Below are positions 10,400 to 20,900 of a stretch of 64,000 nucleotides of DNA, one piece after another. The stretch spans positions 27,342,094 to 27,406,093 of the forward strand of contig NC_019871.2 of assembly GCF_002234675.1 (NCBI RefSeq), read 5' to 3'. The position numbers were made by a program, and so were the translations under genes. This DNA is from Oryzias latipes. Lineage: Eukaryota; Chordata; Actinopteri; Beloniformes; Adrianichthyidae. Each line of letters starts with the position of its first letter. Position 1 is the first letter of the stretch. The notes under the pieces were generated by a model. That model had not been told where the DNA came from and searched no databases. It saw only the letters and a list, made by a program, of their open reading frames with translations.

Positions 10400-12690
10400 G
10401 ATTTAAAAAAAAATTGAAATAAAATCATTACAAAACTCTCGCAGACACAACCACACAATGATGCAAGGCACAACTCTTCACAAAAACAAAGACAAAACAA
10501 AAACAAGAATGTATACAGATATAAGAAATATTAAAAACTTTCAGCATAAATTAAAATACAAGGCAATTAACAATCTGGATCCTAGATTTGTAACCATTCT
10601 GTAGCAGATTTACAAATGTCATCACTGAAAGGACTTGAGTTGTGAATACATTTCAATGAGGATAAATACAATCTGACTTCATTTTTAAAACACAGGAAAT
10701 TCGTTCGATCCTTTTTTCACTTTTTCTCATGAATGTATTTTCCCCAAATTAGGAGGATGTTCACTAATTTTGTTGTCTCTTTTGCCAACTTACTGTTATA
10801 AATCAAAATATATTTTTCTGTGAATTGTATGTTTTTAATTTTTTGATTAAGCCAATTATAAAAATCTTGCCAGAATCTTTGGATCACTGGACATGAAAAA
10901 AACAGGTGTCTGCGTGTTTCTGGGGCTGTATGACAGAAATCAAATGGATCAACCTCAAAGCCAAATCTACTCTCAATATCTGTAGTGGGTAGTAATTGTT
11001 TATAATTTTGAACTGCATTTCTTTAATTTTGGGGACCACTGGCCATTTTATGACAAAAGTGTCTCAGTTAATTTATATTTCACTTTTCTATTTAAGTCAT
11101 GGTATAATTTACCTTTAAGTAATTTGTTCAGGTATTTATTGTCACTTTTTTTCATTAAGTTTTATTTCTCCTATTACTAAATTTGGTAGACAATATTGTA
11201 TTTTTTATTAACTGTATTAAAGCAATTGGAATTGCTCTGCAGGTTTTCTGAAATTCCTTGGTTAAGTATTCTGTCACATTCAACTCGTAGTCTCGGAGTC
11301 CATCATCATGGTAGAAGCACAGGCGGCGTCTCAGGATTTGGGTTTAGCTCTAACTTTATTTTCCAATTTCTTCTGTTGGCATTTCACAGTCATGCCCCAA
11401 GCTCTAACCAACAACAACCCTCCAAATGGTTACAACTCCCACCTTTATAGGATTTCTCCTTTGGGAGCTACCATCCACCCCGGTTCCCACAGATAATTAT
11501 TTACACAAAATATTAAAATATGTACATTCAAAGTTTCCCCAACCTCTATAAAAAAGATAAATTCCCCCTACAAAAATAGAACTCACTAACTGTTCCTAAA
11601 CCATTTAAAAAATTCACTCAAATAATAAAATTAATACTCTAAATCTCCCCTGTTAACTTTACTATGATTTTGGTTCCCTTCCCGGAAAAAAATATAAGGT
11701 TCTTGTACCCTTAGGGACCTCTTTTGCTGGCGGACCATTCCTGCCATAGGAAAAAGAGGTGAGTCACCACAATCAGACTAGGCATACACAGACATGCAGC
11801 TGCTGTAAAAGCTTAATATTTAAATCTATGTGCTTTCACAGGTGCTCCTGACCTAGAAGAACTTTGCTGCTGCTGCTTAACTTTAGTTGCGTTAAACTTA
11901 TAACCGTCTCTGCCTGTTTCTTTAATGTAACAATTGCTCGTTGTGACAATTCATTATCATATTTACTAAAGTCTCTTAACTGAAGAATTTCTCCATATAT
12001 CATTTTCCAGTGGAAAAGTACTTGTTTGTGAAATTCTGAAATCTTTATAGGAAGTTTTGAAATTTCAAAGTCGCATCTCAGCAAAAAATCTAATAGACCG
12101 ACTTTTTTTTGAAGATGTTTTTGGCAATATGAAACCATATTGAGTCAGGGTTGGCCATAAAGTCTTTAAACCATTTTATTCTAAAGGTTCCAACCATTGA
12201 TTCAAAATCAGTCGTCTTTATACCTCCCAAGATTTTATGATGTAATGGTTCTTATTTCTCCAAATAAATTTATATATAACTGAGTTAATTTTTTTACATT
12301 CTTTGAGTTAATGTAGAGACATTGGCATGGATATATTAATTTTGAAATTCCTTCTGATTTGGATGACAAATTTCTTCCAAAAATCGTTAAATCTTTTATT
12401 AACCAATGATTTCTGCATTTGCTTAATTTTTTCCATCATGTTTTTTTCTTCTTCTTTTTCATATCTAATTAATTTAATTCCTAAATATTTCACTTCGTGT
12501 TTTACTGGGATTGAAAACATTTCTTTTTCCAGACAAGAGTACAGGGGGAGTAATTCACATTTTTGTAAGTTTAGTCGAAGACCAGAAGCTTTTGAGAAAA
12601 TGGAAATAATTTGCAGGGCTTTCCTTACCACGTTTTTGTCTTTTAGAAAAAAAAACTATGTCATCTGCAAACGGGCTAACTAAAAGTCAG
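10400..12690 (-). mobile_element. Decayed L1-clade LINE, minus strand, split by a later insertion
   Basis: On the minus strand the SPFADDIVFF box of reverse transcriptase reads at about 12676-12645. After a frameshift come SKASGLRLNLQKCELLPLY and VKYLGIKL (12308-12631), then a C-terminal region with FHKQVLFHWKMIYGE (11836-12138). After an unrelated block (about 11275-11810) come the Cys/His-rich PETRRHLFFSCPVIQRFWQ segment near 10930-10880 and WGKYIHEKK near 10720. These are the hallmarks of the L1 ORF2 C-terminal half. Many frameshifts and stops make it a pseudogene. 5' truncation is near 12690; the 3' end near 10400 is not sharp. Confidence 0.8.
11275..11810 (-). mobile_element. Unclassified insertion within the L1, LTR-like
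   Basis: This block interrupts the L1 frame. On the minus strand it starts near TGTCTGTGTATGCCTAG, contains AATAAAGTTAGAGC (poly(A)-like signal, about 11352-11365), and ends near the GACTCCGAGACTACGAG sequence. A TG start and an internal AATAAA suggest a solo LTR, but I could not find matching end dinucleotides or a 4-6-bp target duplication. It could also be a SINE or DNA element. Confidence 0.35.
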
Positions 12691-13008
12691 TTTGAAATTG
12701 AAATGTAATTTATTTGAAAATAGAGAGTAATTACTGATGTGAGACATCCGTCAGATATTTAATTTAGAGGTCAAATTGTACGTTGGACGATAACATGCAC
12801 TGAAATAAAATTGTTAATGTGTTGAAACAGTTAAATTGAATGGATTTGGACAATGACAGATAGTTTTCGTGTTGTTTCTGCTCTGAGACTCGTTTTAAAT
12901 TTTCACAGACACAATTCCTTCAGGACCCGTAACATATACACTACGTGTATTAGCATTCACTTTAGCTTTTTCCTAAGGGATTGCTACCATAAGCTAATAT
13001 TTACGTTT

Positions 13009-13542
13009 TAAATGGCCCATACCATGCTATTAGGCCTTTATTAGTAAACAATATCCATGTATATGATAGTATGTAACCTTTGACACACAAAATCATGAAT
13101 TCTTAAATGAAATATGAGTTATTTTCACAGCTCATTGTCTTACCTGGAGGTAAGACGGCCTCTGCAGTGCATCTGCGTTTCTCCCATGAAAACAAACCAC
13201 ATCCCAACTTTTGCAAAGATGGATGTGCATATTGTGCATAGAAAAGGAAATGGTTTAGCCGATCACCTCTAGCTCAGCTGAAAAAGTGGGTGTGTTCGTC
13301 TGGGAGGCGGTGCTGGCAGCACGGACTCTTCCTGGAAGGGGCGGTTCCTCACTTTGTGATGTCATAATGTGAGAACCCACTAGTTTTTGTGGTTTGGGAG
13401 GGGCTGGTGGATTTTAGAGGAACAGTCAGAAATGCATGAATGGATCAAAATACCAGTTTGGGGTTGTGTTTTTAGCAACGAATGAACATTATAAAATAAT
13501 TAAAAGCTCAAAAAGTTGATTCAGCATGATACAAGCCCCTTA
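13009..13542 (+). mobile_element. Interspersed repeat family P, copy 1
   Basis: The copy opens with ATGGCCCATACCATGCTATT and ends with CAGCATGATACAAGCCCCTT, so the ends are inverted versions of each other (GGGCCTATATCATGC type). The centre holds TTCCTGGAAGGGGCGGTTCC and CACTTTGTGATGTCATAATG. Four more copies or parts lie at 16580-16945, 20749-21372, 31412-31510 and 62700-63302. There is no coding frame; it is most likely a non-autonomous DNA transposon. Confidence 0.65.
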
Positions 13543-13776
13543 ATAATGTGTTGTAATGATTTTAAAAAGCAAAATATTTGTTATACACCTTTAAAGTTAT
13601 GAAACATTTTTCTTGCTGGAAGTCTACAGTAGAGTTTGGATAAAATCAAATAATGCAAAGTTCTCTTATTGTAATAATTATCGTCATTATTATATTCTAA
13701 AAAATTTGGACCATTTCTCAGAATTCTGACTTTATAATCTAAATTGGAATTCTAATCTCATGATTTCTGACTTTAA

Positions 13777-13981
13777 CCCTTGTGCTATCTTAGATGACCC
13801 CACCCTTGCATTGACGTGTTCTCTCTACCTTGACAAAGGTGGATAAAGGTGGAAAGATTTCATGTAATCCATGGACACCAGTGAAGATCACAAATCATTG
13901 AAGAAAAAAGGTTCAGAGCACTGTCTAGTGGGTCTAGATGACCCAACTCCCAATGTTAAAGTGCCTAGGATAGCTCAAGGG
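13777..13981 (+). mobile_element. piggyBac-type MITE, family M1, intact TTAA flanks
   Basis: CCCTTGTGCTATCTTAG opens the element and GATAGCTCAAGGG closes it. It has perfect TTAA on both sides (13773-13776 and 13982-13985). It is the best reference copy in the window, 205 bp, and lies downstream of the gene A poly(A) signal. Confidence 0.85.
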
Positions 13982-14326
13982 TTAATCCCACGCATCACTC
14001 AATTTTACTTATTCTGACATGTTGATATCTAACAATTGATCATATTACAGGCTTTTCTTTTACTAGCTGTTATCCAAAATGTTGAGACCCAATTTTAATA
14101 GAAAAGGTTTTATTTTGAACTCTGTCTACTTTCCTAAAATGTTTTACTTCTTGTTAGAAAAATGCTAAATTAATCTCAATTTGTTTTTTTTTCTCAGAAC
14201 TGTCTTTTTTTTGTCTTTTGTCAAACTCTCTTCAAAAACCACTTCATGACTTATCAAATTATTATTTTGAATTTTCGGACAAAGAAATGTAAACAAAGAA
14301 AGCCAGCCACAATAAAATCTAACAGC

Positions 14327-14332
14327 TTTATT
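14327..14332 (-). terminator. Poly(A) signal of gene A
   Basis: Reads AATAAA on the minus strand inside TGTGAAATAAAGCTGTTAG, about 235 nt past the stop codon at 14567-14569. It would give a short 3' UTR. Confidence 0.6.
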
Positions 14333-14566
14333 TCACACACAAAAAACTGTTATTTTATGATTTATTTTTATGTTATTTTATGATTCCAACTTTAATTGTG
14401 TTTTTCCCTCAAATGAACCACATGTGGAACAGAAATCATGTTTTTCTCAGCCTCTTAACCCTGGTAAAGCAAGCACATATGGTGAATAACAATATTTGAA
14501 TCCAAACCAAAACCCAAAACCCTCTTATGCCTCAAACTTTATGTTTTTGCATTTCTTTTTCTTTAA

Positions 14567-14911
14567 TCAGAATGGTTTTTTATAACTGGAATCTACTGAT
14601 CTATAAACTCTGGGGCCTCTGAGAAATTCAGATGCGCTGAGGGGGGTGGAGGTGCGGGTGGTTCCATCCCTGACCCTCGTGCCCCCCATCAGAGGCTCCA
14701 TGGGGCTGCTGGCGGAGGTTTGGACTCCAGAGGACTCGGACGGCTTCCCAGGATCCAGCTGGCCTTCACGTTTGGGAGGAACGGACGTGCCGGAGAGGCT
14801 CGGAGCGCCGCTCGGCTTGGAGCTTCCATCACTGGATGCAGACGGCCCGCCGCTGGTTGAACCGGACGCCTCCGTCTTTGGATCCCCGCTCTGCTGACCA
14901 TCAGGGACTTC
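14567..14911 (-). CDS. Gene A terminal exon, low-complexity Ser/Gly/Pro tail
   Basis: The acceptor TTATCACCTTCCAG precedes GAAGTCCCTGATGG. The frame stays open for 114 codons to TGA at 14567. Unlike the other exons it has no poly-Lys; it starts EVPDGQQSGDPKTEASGSTS and ends with an aromatic/basic tail (YRSVDSSYKKPF). Such a distinct, non-repetitive end may be the conserved, functional part of the protein. It is separated from the previous exon by a 2.8-kb intron filled with repeats. Confidence 0.7.
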   Translation of the reverse strand, partial: EVPDGQQSGDPKTEASGSTSGGPSASSDGSSKPSGAPSLSGTSVPPKREGQLDPGKPSESSGVQTSASSPMEPLMGGTRVRDGTTRTSTPLSASEFLRGPRVYRSVDSSYKKPF

Positions 14912-17900
14912 CTGGAAGGTGATAAAACAGGAGATGTTCACAGAAAACACTCACTGAAATCTATATAATACTTTGAAAGATTTCAGACCTTATTCTCAGA
15001 CACTCAGGATGTTTGACCAGGTTTGAATTCTGTTTGCTCTAAACCTTTGCAAGCTTTTCTAATAAATCAGGACAGTTGAGATTTTTTGTCTCATAAAGAG
15101 CTAAGATCTAGAAATAAGGAAATTATGATTAAAATGAATCAAAATGCCTTTGCTCCAAGACTCAAAATAACTCAAACTGGACTGTAACCTTTGCTTTACT
15201 TTTTAAGTTCAATAAATGTTGAATTTTGGAAACAAATTTTTGGATTTATGTTAGGCCTGCACAATAAATCACAAATTCATCGTTATCTCGATTTCAAGAT
15301 GTGCAATACGCATATTGCAAAAGATGGCGAAGATTGCAATCAGTGGTTACTTAAATGTGCTAAAACAATCCTACAGCAGCTTGAAGAATTTAACGGATCA
15401 AATAAATCCATTTATGCATTTGACCAATCACATGGACCCTATCATGTTAGATTCACGCCTCCAATGAAGAGGGTCATTTGGAGTGGTGCCAGTGGCTCAG
15501 GCGGTTGAGCCATTGATCAAAGTGTCGGCGGTTCAATCCCCCCAGCCAACTGTCGTTGTGTCCTTGAGCCAGACACTTCCTGCCTCCAGTGTGGCTCCAC
15601 TGGTGTGTGAATGTGCATGAGTGTCCCGGTGATGGTCAGAGGGGCCGTAGGCGCAAACTGGCAGCCACGCCTCTGTCAGTCTGCCCCAGGGCAGCTGTGG
15701 CTACAACAGTAGCTACTTTGAGCGTTTGGAAAAAACGCAGATAAATCCAATCCATTATTATTTAAGTTATGTTGACTCTTATTTAAATTAAACTGTTGCA
15801 GTGAAATGGAAATTACGTTTTTAGTTGTTTTGCTGTTTGCTCAAGTTATATTGTCATCTCAATACTGATCACTAAAATCGTGCAGCCCTAGTTTATCTTC
15901 TATCTAAGTTGTAGTTTAGATTTTATGAGGATTTATTAGGATGGATCAACTGGTGCTAAAATGGTATTCACATTTTGTTCATATTTAGTTCTAAAATGAG
16001 TCATTTCCACTTATTACACTAGTTTTTCACCCCCAAAGACGCTGAGCGTCTCTGGGGGTGAGACAATGGGGAGTGGGCTGGCCCGGACTCCGAGCTTCTG
16101 CGTGATGATTGGAGGGTCTGTCGAAAGACTGCATCTCCTCTTGACTGACAGCGATTCTGTACTATGAGGAATCACTGAAGTTATTCGCGCTCAGTCCCAT
16201 TGTGGATTCCTCAAGTTCAGTCGAAATAAAAACTGCTGCAATCCGTTTCTTTGATATTTGCTTGGAGAAATTGCTTGATTTTTTACTTTTAAATAAATAG
16301 AAAATTTTATGATGTAGGCCGAAAATGAGCTTCCCCTCTCTGACAGACCAGTAGCCGCCACTGCCACAAAGTCTATCCGTGGCGCAAAGCCAGCGCAGTA
16401 ATGACCCACGATCGGAATAAACTGTTTATTTGAACCACGATCGGATCAACAATCGGCATAACTAGCCTATCTCGAACAGAAAGAAATTTTGATCCGAATA
16501 TGTCTGATTGGGGCAGAGTATTCGGAACGGCGTGTTTACATGACGCAATTTTATTCTGATCAGGCGTTTGTTCCGATTACTTTTGTGTTTGCAGCTACTG
16601 CTTCTCCCATAAAAGCAAGCAACATACAAACTTTTGTAAGGATGGATCTGCGTATTGTCCAAATAAATTGAAAGCATTTATCTGAAAGTGTGAGTGTGTG
16701 TTAGCCTGGGGGCGGGGCTGGCAGCACAGATTCTTCCTGGAAGGGGCGGTTCCCCACTTTGTGATGTCACAATGTGAGAACCTGCTCGTTTTTGCGGATT
16801 GGGAGGAGCTGGTGCTCAAACTGCAGGTTTTTAGAGGAATACTCAAATATGTGTGAATGGATGGAAAATACCACTTTGGGGTCGTTTATTGTGTGGAATG
16901 AATATTTTAACACGTTTGATTTTGCATCATGTAGGCCCTTTAACATTAGTGTTCTTTTCACGCATTTCTGAAAAAAATTGTTTCACAAAGAAATTGTCTT
17001 GTTTTTCTGTCGTGCAAGAATATAATCTTGTTAAGAAAAATTTTCAACAGCAAAATAATCTTAGTTTGAGAAAACATGTATAAGTGACTAAAATCTTTTT
17101 CTTAAAATAAGAAATCTCAGTAAGACTTATTATTTTTTACAGACTTCTTTGCTTGTTATAAAGAAAATATGTTAATGTTGTTGGAAAAAAGATGTTTCTA
17201 ACAAGTTAAAAAAGTAATAAATGCAAAATATTTTCCTTGGTAAAAGTGAAAAATGCCCAAGGTCTGGTGATTGGAAATATGAAAGTATTAAACTGGACAT
17301 ATACAGTATATGAGTATATTTATGTCTCTCCTTGTACTTTAACCCTATTTTGAGCATTACAACAGTCAGTCCATCCTTTCCAAATCAAAGTAGGACTATA
17401 ATTACATATTTTAAGATAGAATTGTCACATTTATACGTAAATAATGAGGAAAAAAGTTTTATCAGAGATTTAACCTAAAATAGCATGTTTTAGAAATCAA
17501 AAGGGGATATTTAAGATTTCAAATTACTCCATCCAAGTTCCTAGTAGGGTAGTTCTAAGTGTTTTAGGTGTAATAATATAGTTAGACAAAAATACTTTGA
17601 TATTTTGTGTTTTTGCTGTGTGGTCACAATTTTTTTGGAATCATTTCTGTTTTTACAGTGTAGTGAGAAAAACAAGCGTTATTCCTGTTTCTTGGAGTTT
17701 GTTTTTTTACCTTTTCCTTGTCTCCCTCGTCCTTCTTTTCTTTGTTTTCCTTGCCGCTGTCATTTGAATCAGAGGCTTCCTGCTCACACACAAGCAAAGA
17801 TCCATCAGTTAGCTTTTGCAGAAACTTGCTTCATCTTTCTTTTTCTCGTCATCATCACTCCCAGAACACTCAAAGTCTTTGGTGTTACTGAAGAGTTTAA

Positions 17901-20900
17901 ACCCTAACACAGCATCAGAAAATCTTTACTTTTTTCTTGTCTTTCTTTTTCTTCTTCTTTTTATCCTTTTTCTTCTTTTTCTTCTTGTCCTCACCAGAAG
18001 AATCGCTGGAAGAAGATGAATCCTGAACGGAAGAAACATCATTTCATTCTCATTGTTCATTTGTGTTTTAGTGACCCACACATTTCATATTCACAAATTC
18101 AACCAAAAAGATGCAATAAAACAATTAAAAAAAGGCCCCGCCTTCTTCTTCTTCTTCTTATCCTTCTTTTTCTTCTTCTTATCATCCTTCTTTTTCTTCT
18201 TCTTCTTGTCTTTCATCTTCTTTTTCTTCTTTTTCTGTAAATTGAAGGCAGGATTTACAGATGGTTTGTTTACGTAGCGGTCACGCCGCGCTGGAGATGG
18301 CACTGGCGTGTCTCACCTCATGATCACTATCAGAGGAAGATGAAGAGCTTTCCTCAGAGGAGCTGCAGCTCTAAAACACAATTCAGTCCATTAGAGACAC
18401 GGCTGTGATCAAACCACTGCTTTTTGAAAACACTCGTGTATCTTAAGTTTACCTTCTTCTTCTTTTTCTTCTTCTTTTTCTTGTCATCGTCACTATCAGA
18501 GGAGGAGGAGCTTGAGTCCTTTAAAAAGACAGCAGAGGAAGGTTATTGTGAATTTCAGTGAAATATGCAACCATTATTCTGGTATTTTCATTCCTTTTGC
18601 ATTTTTCTGATGATGGAAGACATATGGAAAGAATGCATTTCTGAGTATTTTTTTTTTGCTCAAATTGTTGTGAATCAGGAGCAGATAACAAATTTGCGAC
18701 GTAGAAAAAACACTGGGCGGGCCCCGAACCCTCAGCAACAGTGAAGGGAAGGGGGGATGGGGTTGCACTGAGGCAATGGTCTTCTCCACAGTCAATTTTG
18801 CTCATCATTTAGTGGTTGGTGGGGTGAGGGGCTGTGAGCTAACGGCAAAGAGTGTAAACAAAGAGCTCTCGGTTATGGGTGACAGGAAGGGGGAGTTGCG
18901 CCACACCAATGACCCCACCTACAACTCAACTAATGATCTACTGCCTCTCTGTGCTCGAAAACGGTTTTTTTTTATTGTGGTTAAAAATAGTTTCATATAA
19001 AAACCACTGGGAACACTTTGAAAATGGATCAAAAGATGATTGGAGTGAGACTTTGAAGAACTTTATTACAAAATAAAAAAAATGCAAACCTTGTCCTTCT
19101 TCTTCTTTGCCTTTTTCTTCTTCTTCTTCTTCTTGTCATCCTCACTATCACTACCAGAAGAAGAGGAGCTTGAGTCCTTCAAAAAAAGAGCAGATGAGGT
19201 TTATTCAGATTTCAGTGAAATATCCAACCATAAAGGCCTTCTTTACGAACAAAAACAATCAGATGCAAACCTTGTCCTTCTTCTTTTTTCCCTTCTTTTT
19301 TTTCCCCTTCTTCTTCTTCTTCTTCTTGTCATCCTCACTATCAGAAGAGGAGCTTGAGTCCTTCAAAAAGAGAGCAGAAGAGTGTTTAGAGTGGATCGCA
19401 ATGACATAAAAGAATGTAAAAGTTCCTTAATTAAATGTTCAGACAAAGGCAAACCTTATCCTTCTTCTTCTTTGCCTTTTTCTTCTTCTTCTTCTTCTTG
19501 TCATCCTCACTTTCACTATCAGAAGAAGAAGAGGAGCTCGAGTCCTTCAAAAAGAGAGCAGAAGAGTGTTTAAAGTGGATTGCAATGACATAAAAAATAA
19601 TTATCATAAGGTTCAGACAGAGGCGAACCTTATCCTTCTTCTTCTTTGCCTTTTTCTTCTTCTTCTTCTTCTTGTCATCTTCACTATCAGAGGAGGAAGA
19701 GGAGCTGGAATCCTGTCAAACAGAGGAGTCCACAACAAACATTTTTGAGTTTCAGTCAAATACAAACAAAAGAAAAGACCAAAGCAAATATGAGGTTTGA
19801 CCTTCTTCTTCTTTTTCTTTTTTTTCTTTTTCTTGTCATCTTCACTGTCTGAAGAAGAGCTTGAATCCTGAAAAAGAAGAGTGTCGAGAACACAATGAAG
19901 AGTGCGACCCAGCAGCTAGAGAAAGACATCCGGAGGATGACCAGCTCTCTTCTAACGCATGATCACCTTCTTGTCCTTTTTCTTCTTCAGCTTTTTCTTC
20001 TTCTTCTTTTCTTTCTCGTCCTTCTCTCCTTCCCCCTCATCGTCACTCAGGTGGCCCTCTTCATTGCAATCAGTGGACGCCTTCATCCCCCCTGCTGGAC
20101 AGGAAACATTACCACACCTGAAACTCTGCAAAGAGTGTCGTAATCTCAGCGGGATGACACTGCAGGAAACGTATGTTTGCAGAAATAATAAAACATTCTG
20201 TAGCAGCCTTTAGTGTGTATTCAAATGTTGACTTTTAGGGTGTTTCTGGGCAGACTTTGATGCCCAAATGAGGAAGATAAGATTGCAGATTTTTCTGATA
20301 AGAATTCTGATAAGTAAATCAAACCTTTCATCAAAGGAATTAAACGTAAGTACCACCACAATTAAATTTCATAATAAATTTATCTGTGCTTTTTAAGTTT
20401 CACATAAGGAAGCTCTACCTCTCATCAATTAACCTTAGCTCTAAACCGGCGGTCTGCAACCTTTCATGCTAAAAGAGCCAGTTTCCCACTGACTAAAACC
20501 TACCAGGAGCCACAAAATCCCTCTTCATCGTCTAGAAAAGTACACGTTTCTGCCTTAATAGTCACTTTCACAAATGTAATGACATTTTTAACAATTGCAA
20601 TAATTGAATTACAAGTGTTACATTTTGTTTTATACATGTTTTACTTCTGTTAGTTTTGACAAGTCAAAATAAATACATCCTGTTTCAAACAAGATCCTCC
20701 TGCTGCAGCAGATTCTTTGGACTTAAAATAGCAAAAAAGCCGAGCCAAACATAGCCTTTTATATCATCTTTAATGTGTCTATATGATGCAAAATCGACTT
20801 TTTGAGCTTCTAAGTGTATTATAATGTTCATTACTCATGATGAAGAACCCCAAAGCAGCATTTTGATCTGTTCCCGCATTTCTGAATATTCCTCTAAAAA

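Noticed and set aside
11275-11810. Solo LTR of a retrovirus-like element
   Set aside because: An internal AATAAA and a TG start were seen, but no matching end or target duplication. Kept only as an unclassified insertion; no retroviral gene is present anywhere in the window.
18016-18303. Poly-Leu/poly-Phe plus-strand and poly-Lys minus-strand frames
   Set aside because: The plus-strand frames are the antisense of gene A Lys exons. The minus-strand frame runs past the splice sites into intron.
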